A DNA stretch of 43,521 bases from Rhodobacterales bacterium (GCA_009936995.1 JAACDH010000177.1:1-43521), one strand, 5' to 3'. Counted from the first letter of the stretch, positions 1-8,086 are shown. Notes: generated from the letters alone by a model not told the origin. Made by a program: numbers and translations.

Positions 1-3
1 ACC

Positions 4-35
4 TGACCCTACCTAAAATTGACCCTACCTAAAAT
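4..35. repeat. 16-bp direct tandem repeat at window edge
   Basis: The 16-base unit TGACCCTACCTAAAAT occurs twice in a row (4-19 and 20-35), followed by a partial echo (ACCTAACCCC). It lies just downstream of the stop of the DUF1552 gene on the minus strand, in the 75-base gene-free edge of the window. What it does cannot be judged because the array may continue outside the window. Confidence 0.6.
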
Positions 36-75
36 ACCTAACCCCGGCGCCATTGCGAACGTCTACACGGGCTGA

Positions 76-1389
76 CTAGACGAACAGGTCCGACAACGTG
101 GTATCGGCAAAACACGCGCCGACCCCGTGACTTGACGCGCTGATGTCCATCGCTTGCAGGAGGGTCAGCAGCAGCTTGCTGGTGCTCTCTTGGCCCGCCG
201 ACGCGTAGTGGTAGTCCGTCTTCAGCACGCCGCAGGCCGAGCCCGCCAACAGCACTGGCATGTCCGAGATGGCGTGCGTTTGTCCTAGTGAAACCTCGGA
301 ACAGGCCATTACCACGCTGTTGTCCAGCAGGGTTCCGGCGCCCTCGGGGATGGCGGCCATGGCGGCGAGCACGGCGGCGTAGGCCTCCATGCACTGGACG
401 GTGATGGCTTGTACGCCCGACTGTTTGCCGCTCTCGTTGTGGGTGAGGTCGTGGTGGCCAGCGGTGGCGTCGGGGTAGAGCGTGTCGCTGACTGGGTCGC
501 TGAACCAGTGGCTGATCACGCGGGTTTGGTCGCACGCGAAGGCCATGGCGATGAGGTCGGCCATGACACTGTTGGTGAGCGCGAGCTGAGGCCGACCGTC
601 GATGTACGGGTAGTCGGCGTCGGGCTCGGTGGGGAGCAGACAGGCTTCGAGGGCCGGCGGGTCCTCTTCGAGGCGGACCAGGCGCAGTTCGAGGTCGCGG
701 ATGCCGTCTAGGTGTTGTTCCAGACGGATTTTGTCGTTGGCGCCAACGCGGTTCTGCAGGGCCGTGGTGTCGTTCATGACTGCGTCGAGCACGCTTCGTC
801 GCAGGGCCAGCTTGGGGTCGATGGTGAGGTCGCCGGGCTCGCGGAACGTGTCGCCGAAGATCCGCGCGAACAGCGTATGCGGCGAGGTCTCGGTGGGGTT
901 CTTGCTGTTGGGGCCGTTGTAGCTGCGACCGGTCGCCGTGTCGATGCCGGTCTCGAGGGAGCGGTAAAGGGTGTCGTTGCCGACCTCTTGGGCGATGACC
1001 TGGTCGATACTGGCGGCGGTGAAGTTGCCCTGCAGATCGAGGGGTGCTGCGGTGAGGATGCCGGCGGCGCCCGTGCCGTGGGGCGCGTCGTTGACCAACT
1101 TCACCTCGAGGCCGCTGACGACGGTGAGATGGGACTTTACCGCCGCCAAGGGCAGCAGGGACTCGGAGAGGTCCCAGGTGGAGCCGGAAGCCAGGGGTGT
1201 CCACTTTTCGGGCCGGTTGCCATTGCCCCAGAAGAACATGCCGAACCGCTTGGGCAGCGCGCCGCCATCGGCGTAGGCGTTGCCGTTTACGTTGAACATC
1301 GCCTCGAGCGGAGGCAGCCCGAGGCTGAGGGCGGTGCCGCCGAAGAGTCCGCTAAGTACGGTGCGACGGGGCAGGATGAAGCGACTCAT
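76..1389 (-). CDS. DUF1552 family secreted protein (Tat signal), copy 1
   Basis: A 437-residue protein of the DUF1552 family, of unknown biochemical role, usually encoded beside DUF1592-type proteins in Planctomycetes and Myxococcota. The N-terminus MSRFILPRRTVLSGLFGG has a twin-Arg motif (RRTVLSG) and a hydrophobic stretch, so export by Tat is likely. Family-like stretches include MFFWGNGNRPEKW near residue 50 and, toward the C-terminus, DLTHNESGK and a V-M-A-C-S-E segment. The start at 1389 is chosen because GGGAG lies 7 bases upstream and the ATG overlaps the TGA of the upstream DUF1592 gene (ATGA); a longer frame reaching 1560 lies inside that gene and is rejected. It is one of two DUF1552 genes in the window; the other is at 38488-39852. 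Confidence 0.88.
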   Translation of the reverse strand: MSRFILPRRTVLSGLFGGTALSLGLPPLEAMFNVNGNAYADGGALPKRFGMFFWGNGNRPEKWTPLASGSTWDLSESLLPLAAVKSHLTVVSGLEVKLVNDAPHGTGAAGILTAAPLDLQGNFTAASIDQVIAQEVGNDTLYRSLETGIDTATGRSYNGPNSKNPTETSPHTLFARIFGDTFREPGDLTIDPKLALRRSVLDAVMNDTTALQNRVGANDKIRLEQHLDGIRDLELRLVRLEEDPPALEACLLPTEPDADYPYIDGRPQLALTNSVMADLIAMAFACDQTRVISHWFSDPVSDTLYPDATAGHHDLTHNESGKQSGVQAITVQCMEAYAAVLAAMAAIPEGAGTLLDNSVVMACSEVSLGQTHAISDMPVLLAGSACGVLKTDYHYASAGQESTSKLLLTLLQAMDISASSHGVGACFADTTLSDLFV

Positions 1390-3011
1390 TGTTGGGCTCC
1401 CACAGCGCGGAATGTCTGGCTGATGGCCACCTCGCGGAGGAGGGCCTTCATGGAGTAGTCCTCTTCGATAAAGCGGCCGTGCATCCAGCTCACCGCAGCC
1501 AACTCTTGGAGCTCGGGTCGGTGGCCCACGGCGTAGGCGTACAGCGTCTCGGACATGCATGGCGTGAGGCCGGGATGCTCGCGTAGAGCGATGGCCAGGC
1601 CCACGGCGTCGGTAAAGGGGACGCCATCGAGATCACCTGAAGCGTCGATGTTAGAACCATTCTCGGTGGTTCTGTAGACGCCCAGGCCGTCGAAGTTCTC
1701 GAGGGCAAGGCCGATGGGGTCGGTGAACGCGTGGCAGCCGGCGCAGAACGCGTTGTCGAGGTGGGCAGCCACCCGCTCGCGTCGGGTGGGTGCGTCGGGC
1801 GAAGGTTCTGGAATGGAGGTGTCGACGTCGGCGGGTGGGTCGGGCACCTCTTCGCAGAGCAGGACTTCGCGTACGAAGCGCCCGCGCGTGGTGGCCGAGG
1901 TGCTGACCGGGTGTGCGTACCGGGCGAGGACCGCGAACTGGCCCAAGAGCCCCAGCCGCGCTTGGTCCATGGGCAGCTCGGTCAGGGCATGACCGGCTTG
2001 GCTGGGCGCTTGTACGTTGTAGATCATCGCCAGGTTGGGGTCGATGAAGGTCTTGCGAGTGGTGAGCCAGTTGCGGAAGTCCTCGTCGCGGTCGAACACC
2101 AGGGCTTCGACAGTCTTGAGGGTCTCTTCGCGGGCTGCGGGCCCTAGGGCGGCCGACATGGCTGGGAAGACGGTGGTGTCCTTGCTGAGGCCGTCGAGGG
2201 CCTGCAGGTCTAGCATCTCGGTGATGAAGTTCCGAAAACCGCGCCGGGCTCGGTCGTCTTCGAGCATGCGATCGATGTGTTCGACCAAGGTGTCTTCTTG
2301 GGTGAGCTCTCCCGCGGCTGCGGCTTCGAGAAGCTTGGCGCCCGGTGTGGTATTCCACAGCAGGTAGGACAGGCGGCTGGCCATCTCGTAGTCGGAGTAG
2401 CGCCAGGCCCCGGGATTGTTTGGATCGGGCTCACCCAGCTCGATGCGGTACAGAAAGTTTGGGCTCTGCAGCAGCATGACCACGCCGAAAGACAGCCCTT
2501 GGTAGAAGTCTTCGAGGGTGTTCGCGGCGTCGTTGGCGACGGTGGTGACGATGTCCAGCTCGCTTGCGGTGAGGGGACGGCGCCAGGCGCTTCGGCCCAG
2601 GTCGGAGAGCGTCGCCCGTGCACAGGCGTCGTCGACGATGTCGGTGGGGGCGCAAAGCACCAGTGCGTCGCGGATGGGGCCGGGCTCGAACACTTGATCG
2701 GTCATGAGGAAGGCGGCGTCTTCGTATCGCTCGACACCCAGGGGAGAGATCGCGCTGATGCTTGCGCCAATACTGATCAGCCGGTCTTCGACGATGTCCG
2801 GTTCGAGGCGAGAGGGCAGCAACACGTCGGGGGTGAGCACGTCGGCCAGAGAGTTCAGATACTGGGCCTGGGTGAGTCGCCGAAGTACCGCTTGTGGTGG
2901 AACAACCTCTGGTTCCTCCCCCAGTCCGAAGTCGGGGCTGTGTACCACAGGCGGGCTGCTGCACGCCATGATGAGCAGTGTGAGTGCGGGTCGTAACTTG
3001 CCGCGAAACAT
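1386..3011 (-). CDS. DUF1592/DUF1588-type lipoprotein with CxxCH motif, copy 1
   Basis: A 541-residue member of the planctomycete-type family that strings together DUF1587, DUF1595, DUF1592, DUF1588 and DUF1585. Visible landmarks in order: LTQAQYLNSLADVL (DUF1587-like) near residue 45, SAWRRPLTASEL (DUF1595), YEMASRLSYLLWNTTPG (DUF1592), then FCAGCHAFTDPIGLALENFD (DUF1588) and a DUF1585-like end. CAGCH is a c-type haem attachment motif, so a monohaem periplasmic protein is plausible but not proven. With the start at 3011 the N-terminus ends in a lipobox (LIMAC), suggesting a lipoprotein. GGAGGT sits about 6 bases before this ATG, preferring it over an in-frame start at 3050. It overlaps the downstream DUF1552 gene by four bases. 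Confidence 0.87.
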   Translation of the reverse strand: MFRGKLRPALTLLIMACSSPPVVHSPDFGLGEEPEVVPPQAVLRRLTQAQYLNSLADVLTPDVLLPSRLEPDIVEDRLISIGASISAISPLGVERYEDAAFLMTDQVFEPGPIRDALVLCAPTDIVDDACARATLSDLGRSAWRRPLTASELDIVTTVANDAANTLEDFYQGLSFGVVMLLQSPNFLYRIELGEPDPNNPGAWRYSDYEMASRLSYLLWNTTPGAKLLEAAAAGELTQEDTLVEHIDRMLEDDRARRGFRNFITEMLDLQALDGLSKDTTVFPAMSAALGPAAREETLKTVEALVFDRDEDFRNWLTTRKTFIDPNLAMIYNVQAPSQAGHALTELPMDQARLGLLGQFAVLARYAHPVSTSATTRGRFVREVLLCEEVPDPPADVDTSIPEPSPDAPTRRERVAAHLDNAFCAGCHAFTDPIGLALENFDGLGVYRTTENGSNIDASGDLDGVPFTDAVGLAIALREHPGLTPCMSETLYAYAVGHRPELQELAAVSWMHGRFIEEDYSMKALLREVAISQTFRAVGAQQ

Positions 3012-3144
3012 CCAGACCTCCGATGGCTGTGAGTATATCGAGTCGGTCATTGTCGGAACGTAAATTCACGGACCCCTGTGGGTAAAATCGGTTCCGCTGA
3101 GCAGATCTGCGGCCGATGCCCTGCTACGGTGGCGAAGCGAGGTG

Positions 3145-4017
3145 ATGGTGCGAGACATGCTGCCCCTAATGCTGTTGCTGGCCTGTGGCGGTCAGGTGGA
3201 ACCCACCTCGGTGGCGGATCTTGACTGTGATGGCGACAGCGACAGCCAGGTGATGGTGATGCGTACAATTACCTTCGCGCGGGCCAGCGCCGATGGCCTG
3301 AGCGACGGCTTCGACCTCGACGGCCGGGTCAGTGTGGAGGGCGACCCGAATGGTTGTTTTGTAGGGGACTACGTCAACGTAGAGGGAGATGAGGGCATCG
3401 ACAACGGCTTCGCGCAGATCTTACCGGTCCTCGAACTCACCGAGGCGGCGGCGATCGAACCCCTGCTTCAATCGAGTATCAACGCGGGCGACCTGCTGCT
3501 CACCGTCCAGCTGGTCGACCTCGACGACCCCATGGACGACGCTTGCGTGGATGTGCGGGTCAGCGCCGCATTGGGCAACCCGGTGGTCGGCTCAGATGAT
3601 CGGATTATTGCGGGTCAAACCTACGAGTGGGACCGAACGGCCGACAGCCAACAGGCGTTGGATGCGTCCATCGTCGACGGACGGGTCGATGTCGAATTAC
3701 CCCAGTTTGCCCTTGCGGTGAGCATCCTCGACGCCGACATCAAGCTCCACCTCACCGATGTCCGTCTGCGCTTGGACTACGATGAGAGCACCGGTACTTG
3801 GCACGGTGTCCTGGCTGGCGGGCTGTTCTCGGATGCCCTGCTGGCCGTCGTAGCGAGCGAGACCGTCGATCCTGGAGTCGTCGGCACCCTCGAGAACCTG
3901 CTGCGCCTCACCAGCGACCTCGCGCCGATCACGGAAGGACAATGTGAAAGAATCTCTGTGACGTTGAATTTCGAGGCGGTCAGCGCGTTCTACTACGACC
4001 TTGACGCACTCGAATAG
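3145..4017 (+). CDS. Secreted lipoprotein of unknown function
   Basis: A 290-residue protein beginning with a lipoprotein signal (MLPLMLLLACGG, lipobox LLAC). I do not recognise a family. The mature part is acidic, rich in Asp and Val, with alternating hydrophobic residues that suggest beta structure, and few Cys. GAGGTG precedes the ATG at 3145; a GTG one codon upstream (3142) is also possible. It is divergent from the DUF1592 gene (134 bases between starts) and leads a same-strand trio with the genes at 4030 and 4856, with only 12 bases to the next start, so an operon is likely. Role unknown; a cell-envelope location is inferred. Confidence 0.7.
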   Translation: MVRDMLPLMLLLACGGQVEPTSVADLDCDGDSDSQVMVMRTITFARASADGLSDGFDLDGRVSVEGDPNGCFVGDYVNVEGDEGIDNGFAQILPVLELTEAAAIEPLLQSSINAGDLLLTVQLVDLDDPMDDACVDVRVSAALGNPVVGSDDRIIAGQTYEWDRTADSQQALDASIVDGRVDVELPQFALAVSILDADIKLHLTDVRLRLDYDESTGTWHGVLAGGLFSDALLAVVASETVDPGVVGTLENLLRLTSDLAPITEGQCERISVTLNFEAVSAFYYDLDALE

Positions 4018-4029
4018 CAGGAGGCCTAC

Positions 4030-4746
4030 ATGATCTGGCTGTTGTTAGCGCTTGCCGCGGCACAAGAGGCGCCACCTTCCGAGGAGGCTGATGAATCCAC
4101 CGTCTCGGCACCGGAGCCCTCCGACGACACAGCGTCCGAAGACGTCGTAGACGAGCCGTCGTCCCAAGACCTGGCCCTGCCTTCTGCCTTGGACGAATTC
4201 GAGCAAACTGCCCGCGAGAACCTCGCCGACCCCGACGCCGGACAACTGGCCGATCTGTTGCCAATGTCGGAGATGTGGCGAAGCAACCGGTCGATATGGG
4301 GCGGAGGATGGTATTTTCGGCCTCGAATCGCGTGGGTCCATCACCAGGCCGCAGACATCGACTACGACCCCATGTGGTTGGGCCTGCGGGTAGGACGCCG
4401 AGGATTCCAGCTGGAACGGGACGTGGCGATGTCGTGGGATGCGAGCTTTACTGCCGAGTTCCCATCCGGTCAGCGCACTCAGGGCCGCGACCTATCCACG
4501 GCCATTATGTTCGGTCTGAACGCGTCGAATGTGGGTCTGAGGCTGGGACCCGGCTGGGTACACAATCAAATTCTGTTTCGCGGGACGCCTGGTCCCCTCG
4601 AGAGTGCCCAGGGTTTTACGGCCCGAGCCGATCTGATCGGTAACCTGGGCAAGCTGGGCGTCTTCGTCGGTGCAGAGCCTGTCTGGTGGCTGACCGAAGG
4701 TCGAACCGACGTTCCGAACTTCGGCTTGGGCGACGAGGTCATCTGA
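4030..4746 (+). CDS. Outer-membrane beta-barrel-like protein, interrupted by in-frame TGA
   Basis: A 238-residue reading frame starting MIWLLLALAAAQ, a very short hydrophobic signal with no positive charge. AGGAGG lies 5 bases before the ATG, so the start is firm. Residues 15-60 are acidic and probably disordered. From about residue 85 the sequence alternates polar and hydrophobic residues with many Gly/Trp (GGGWYFRPRIAWVHH, NVGLRLGPGWVHN), as expected for beta-strands of an outer-membrane barrel; no family name can be given. The frame stops at TGA 4744-4746, but the same frame stays open for 35 more codons with barrel-like sequence (see next entry), so the product is either truncated, read through, or the TGA is an error. 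Confidence 0.65.
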   Translation: MIWLLLALAAAQEAPPSEEADESTVSAPEPSDDTASEDVVDEPSSQDLALPSALDEFEQTARENLADPDAGQLADLLPMSEMWRSNRSIWGGGWYFRPRIAWVHHQAADIDYDPMWLGLRVGRRGFQLERDVAMSWDASFTAEFPSGQRTQGRDLSTAIMFGLNASNVGLRLGPGWVHNQILFRGTPGPLESAQGFTARADLIGNLGKLGVFVGAEPVWWLTEGRTDVPNFGLGDEVI

Positions 4747-4854
4747 CAGGGAGGACTCGCCTTCAAGGCACTCTCCGTCGATCTTTCCCACCGGCTCACG
4801 GCCGATGGATCCATCCAGCGCATTGGCCTCGGTCTGCGCATCCTAGGAGGCTGA
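4744..4854 (+). pseudogene. In-frame continuation of the barrel gene beyond TGA
   Basis: Directly after the TGA at 4744-4746 the same frame continues for 35 sense codons to TGA 4852-4854. The encoded stretch contains LAFKALSVDLSHRL and IQRIGLGLRILGG, two amphipathic strands of the kind that close a beta-barrel. The next gene's AGGAGG lies inside the last codons and its ATG is at 4856, the tight spacing expected if 4854 is the original end. One base change (for example CGA to TGA) explains it. Genuine recoding is possible but no supporting element was seen. Confidence 0.6.
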
Positions 4855-4855
4855 G

Positions 4856-5662
4856 ATGTGGTTGTGGATGGCTGTGGCCCTGGCGGCTGCCCCCGAGGGC
4901 GTCGACCTTGATGATGTGTTTGGCTGGGAAGACCGGGCGCACAAGATGCTCACCGGACCCATGGGCTGCTGGGATGTGGCGGGCGACGTCAAGATGTCTA
5001 TTGCCCTGTTTCAGCCGCCCACGATGTTCAGCACAGGGGGTCGCAAAGACGTTCTTTCTGAGGGCGCGTTCAGCGGCCGATTGGTCGAGGGGGTCTGGCG
5101 TGATCTGAGAGTCGACCTGGAAGAGACCGAGGACGGAGAGAGCGCGGACAAGATTGTGATTGATGTGGGGGTTCATCCCTTGTTTGGGCTAACTAGCGAG
5201 TCGCCGAATGACGCAGGTGGCGCCACAGAAATCACCCCGGCCAACTTGGTGCGTTCGCTGGTGGAACGCGAGCTGGGAGCGACTGCGACATCTGGAGTCC
5301 GTTGGGATGACGAACGGAACGGCCTGGTTCTGGAGCAGAAGGTACCGATCACCGATGCGCCACGCAGCCCAGAGAGCGACGTGGTGACCTTCTTTCCCGA
5401 CGCAGGTGCCGCCACACAGATGGATGTGGTGTTCCCCAAGCAGTTCAAGATCGGCGATGGCTGGGTGAAGCTCCGGACCAGCAACGGGCAGCTTCACCTG
5501 CGGGCTCGGGTGGTCGATGGACAGTCGATTCCTTCGGTGGAGAGCATGTCCGCTGTGTTTGGCGTGCTCGGATATACATTGGGCTTTGAGCAGAGGTTGG
5601 TGTACACCTCGTTCAAGCGCTGTGGGCCGTCTGCGCCTGAAGCAGACCCTATGCCGGAATAG
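4856..5662 (+). CDS. Secreted protein of unknown function
   Basis: A 268-residue protein with a short, uncharged hydrophobic N-terminus (MWLWMAVALAAA, probable cleavage before PEG), much like its upstream neighbour. AGGAGG is 5 bases before the ATG. I do not recognise the family. The body has mixed beta-type sequence with Cys residues near positions 38 and 257 and a Pro/Glu-rich end. It is the third gene of a tight cluster with 3145-4017 and 4030-4854, so a shared envelope function is inferred. It converges on the TraB/GumN gene with only 8 bases between stops. Confidence 0.65.
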   Translation: MWLWMAVALAAAPEGVDLDDVFGWEDRAHKMLTGPMGCWDVAGDVKMSIALFQPPTMFSTGGRKDVLSEGAFSGRLVEGVWRDLRVDLEETEDGESADKIVIDVGVHPLFGLTSESPNDAGGATEITPANLVRSLVERELGATATSGVRWDDERNGLVLEQKVPITDAPRSPESDVVTFFPDAGAATQMDVVFPKQFKIGDGWVKLRTSNGQLHLRARVVDGQSIPSVESMSAVFGVLGYTLGFEQRLVYTSFKRCGPSAPEADPMPE

Positions 5663-5670
5663 CTCGAACG

Positions 5671-6999
5671 CTATAGTCCTGCTTGTTCCATGGCTTGACG
5701 GATTGGGGCGCACGCTTCAGCCTCGGAGATTCCCGGTCCACTGATGGCGGAGATCATCAAATCGGCGCTGACACATCCGGCGACCTGGGCTTGAATGACA
5801 TCGCTGATCAGCGCCTCGCCCTGGGGCAGCTGATCGGCCCATTGAGAGACGCACAGAGGAACTGATTTTTGCACGCTCTCGGTGCACAACTCTTGGGTCT
5901 CGACCAGGCAAGATACCATCGGGTTCTGGTCGGAACAGACCGCTGAGGTCAGCATGTTGGTGAGCACGTAGGACCAGCGCTCGACGGCGGCTTCGTCGAC
6001 GGGACCGCCTTCGTCGAACGGGGGCTTGTCGGCTGTGGGATCTGGTTTCCAGGGCGGATCGACAGCCCGCTCAGCGCTGAGGCGGTTGAGGGTGTAACCG
6101 TTGGCCTTGAGCTGTGTGAGCAGTCCACTCTTCCCGAACATATGGGCAGCTCCAACCGCGACAAATACACCTCCATCGGCGAACATCGCTTCGAGTTTGG
6201 GCATCCAGTTGTTGTTGCGTACGTCGAGCAGGTCGCCCATGGAGGCTGCGTAGGCCTCGTCTTGGAGGAGCGCCTCAAGGGGAGCGCTTTTGCTGTAGAG
6301 ACAGGCCTGAATGATGGCGTCCATCTCGGCCTCTTTCTGTGGAGAAGGCTCGCCTCTTGTTTTCTGTTGAAGCTGCAGCAGGCTCTGCTCGTTGAAGATG
6401 TTCATCACGGCAAGTTGCTCTTCGAAGGTCTCGAGGGCCGCGCTGTCCGCGCCGCTCTCGACCGCCTCACCATGAATTGCGGCGTCGAGAAAGGCGTACT
6501 TGGGTGGCGCTTTCTCTGGAGGAGGCGTGGCGTCTTGCATCTCGAGGATGACCAGGGCCGTCCAGGGAGGCATGTGCTCGAGCATGGTGGCGGGCAGGGC
6601 GGGCCGGGAGCGGAAGAGCAGGCTGCGCCAGGCCTCGGGGCCGAGCTGGGTGCTAAGGGAGTAGCTGGGGTCGTAGAGCTTGGCCATGATCTGCATGGGG
6701 TCGAGCTGGCTCATGTTTAACTCGGTGACCACCAGGCGGGCATCGGTGAGGGGAGGCTGCTGCGCAGGTGGGAGCGCGTAGTCCAAGGGAATGGGCAAGT
6801 GGCAGGTGCCGAAGAGGTGGTTGCTGACACCGTCCTTTTCTACGCGCCACAACAGCAGCTCGCTGGTGGCCATGGGAACGTCAACCGCGGTGGCGGGCGT
6901 CTTTATAGGGGCCTGTGCTTGCCCGGCAACAGTGGGTTGCGTGGGGGCTTTTTGACAAGCCACGAGGGCCAAAAGCAGGCCGAAGGAAACGCGAGTCAT
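5671..6999 (-). CDS. TraB/GumN family lipoprotein with C-terminal extension
   Basis: A 442-residue protein. The N-terminus is a lipoprotein signal with Cys15 in LALVAC, followed by a Pro/Thr/Ala linker. The TraB/GumN (TIKI-like) domain covers about residues 47-312: HLFGTCHLP (GTxH, His67), VVTELN (Glu93) and FVAVGAAHMFGKSG (His286), the conserved residues of this putative metalloprotease family. After the domain come about 130 extra residues with several Cys, not typical of the family, of unknown role. The ATG at 6999 has no clear Shine-Dalgarno. The gene lies 26 bases downstream of the lipoprotein gene 7026-7937 on the same strand, so the two may be co-transcribed. Exact substrate unknown. 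Confidence 0.83.
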   Translation of the reverse strand: MTRVSFGLLLALVACQKAPTQPTVAGQAQAPIKTPATAVDVPMATSELLLWRVEKDGVSNHLFGTCHLPIPLDYALPPAQQPPLTDARLVVTELNMSQLDPMQIMAKLYDPSYSLSTQLGPEAWRSLLFRSRPALPATMLEHMPPWTALVILEMQDATPPPEKAPPKYAFLDAAIHGEAVESGADSAALETFEEQLAVMNIFNEQSLLQLQQKTRGEPSPQKEAEMDAIIQACLYSKSAPLEALLQDEAYAASMGDLLDVRNNNWMPKLEAMFADGGVFVAVGAAHMFGKSGLLTQLKANGYTLNRLSAERAVDPPWKPDPTADKPPFDEGGPVDEAAVERWSYVLTNMLTSAVCSDQNPMVSCLVETQELCTESVQKSVPLCVSQWADQLPQGEALISDVIQAQVAGCVSADLMISAISGPGISEAEACAPIRQAMEQAGL

Positions 7000-7025
7000 G
7001 GAAACACCGCATTGAGACGTAATCC

Positions 7026-7937
7026 CTATAACTCCGTCATGCGCAAAATGTTCCAGTCGTAGGCGGTGACGTAGCCGTTGTAGCCAGCTGCACCTGTGGG
7101 CGCGTTTGTGACTGTACTGCTGGCGTTTACATCGTAGCAGCTGTGGGTATACTGGAAGGCGTAGCCGACTTCTTGGTCATTTGCCGTGCCAAGATCGAGG
7201 TACAACGAGAAGGCCTTTCCGGCGAACAGCGTGTTCCAATCGCCGGGGTTGGTCGACTCGACGACCGGGCGGAGACTCGTTTCGATGTCGACCATCTCGC
7301 CTATGCCGATCCGCCAACTACGAGCCGCCGCCCAACCGCGGGCGTCGGTGTGGCCTACACCGGCGAAGGTGGGATAGTCGGTGAAGCCGCTGTTGGTGGT
7401 CAAGTTGATGGACCAGCCCTCGTGGACGATGCCGCCTGAGGCGGTGTTCCAGGCGCCAGCGCTGGGGGTGAGTGAGGTGCTGGCGTCGAAGATGGCCGAG
7501 CAGATGAGCGCAAAGACGTCGTCGTAGAAGTGGTAGGTCAACCAAGCGGAAGAATCCGTTCCGTTGAGCTGCATATCGACGATATCGCCGCCGTCGGCGA
7601 TGCCGTCGAAACCGATACCGACCCAGACCGGAGTGGTGTTGCCGCCGGCGGGTCCCGTAGGCGTGAGGTCGAAAAGGTTGGGCGGATTACAGCTACTCGT
7701 GGTTCCGGTTGCTGTCCCGGTACCGGTGCTCGTTCCTGTGCCCGTGGTGCCGGTGGTACCCGTGCCGGTGGTACCGGTTCCGGTGCCGGTTCCATTTCCC
7801 GAACCTGTTCCGGTGTTGGTATTGGTGTTCGGACCGGCATTCAGACCCGTGTCGTACACCTTGCTGTAGTCGGACAATCCACCGCAGGCGGTGAGGAGGA
7901 AGACGGTAGCGGCGACAGACGAGATGCGCAGATCCAT
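7026..7937 (-). CDS. Lipoprotein with Gly/Thr repeat linker
   Basis: A 303-residue lipoprotein (lipobox LLTAC near residue 18). Residues about 36-84 are an almost pure Gly/Thr/Asn linker (TGTGTGTTGTGTTG type), then a globular region of about 215 residues rich in aromatic residues, Asp and Gly, with two Cys near its ends that might pair. I do not recognise the domain. AGGAA lies 7 bases before the ATG. Such linkers in Myxococcota-type lipoproteins are thought to hold a domain away from the membrane; that is inference here. A second lipoprotein with a Thr/Ser linker follows at 8087-8827. Confidence 0.72.
   Translation of the reverse strand: MDLRISSVAATVFLLTACGGLSDYSKVYDTGLNAGPNTNTNTGTGSGNGTGTGTGTTGTGTTGTTGTGTSTGTGTATGTTSSCNPPNLFDLTPTGPAGGNTTPVWVGIGFDGIADGGDIVDMQLNGTDSSAWLTYHFYDDVFALICSAIFDASTSLTPSAGAWNTASGGIVHEGWSINLTTNSGFTDYPTFAGVGHTDARGWAAARSWRIGIGEMVDIETSLRPVVESTNPGDWNTLFAGKAFSLYLDLGTANDQEVGYAFQYTHSCYDVNASSTVTNAPTGAAGYNGYVTAYDWNILRMTEL
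7685..7832. repeat. Simple-sequence repeat coding for Gly/Thr linker
   Basis: Degenerate short repeats of the GGTACC/GGTTCC/GGTGCC kind encode the Gly-Thr linker of the lipoprotein on the minus strand. The periodicity is in frame (six bases, Gly-Thr). Such tracts are prone to length change by slippage or recombination. The open frame seen on the plus strand here is only its mirror image. Confidence 0.7.
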
Positions 7938-8004
7938 GGGACGTTCCTAGGCGGTTGTTGCTGACTACCAGATTTTCACGTGTTTGCGAGACTAAAAGCG
8001 TACA

Positions 8005-8051
8005 AAACTCGTCAGGACACCGCTAGGCGGTGTGTTGGGTACTGCGAGTTT
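8005..8051 (-). terminator. Nested inverted repeat, probable terminator
   Basis: Two nested perfect inverted repeats lie downstream of the lipoprotein gene 8087-8827 on the minus strand. The inner one is ACACCGC (8017-8023) and GCGGTGT (8027-8033) around a 3-base loop; the outer one is AAACTCG (8005-8011) and CGAGTTT (8045-8051). On the minus strand the structure ends in GAGTTTTGT, a short T-run. This fits a Rho-independent terminator between two lipoprotein genes, though the T-run is weak. Confidence 0.5.
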
Positions 8052-8086
8052 CGAAGGCCTCCTGGCGCTTCTGTGTTCAACAGTAC

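Noticed and set aside
712-1458. Plus-strand open frame opposite the first DUF1552 gene
   Set aside because: No signal, RBS or recognisable motif; the minus-strand gene has clear family motifs and coupling to its neighbour.
4744-4746. TGA as a selenocysteine codon
   Set aside because: No bacterial SECIS-like hairpin was evident right after it, and the protein is barrel-like with no redox motif; mutation or error is simpler.
7564-7869. Plus-strand Val/Pro repeat protein
   Set aside because: It is the complement of the Gly/Thr linker of the lipoprotein on the minus strand, with no RBS.
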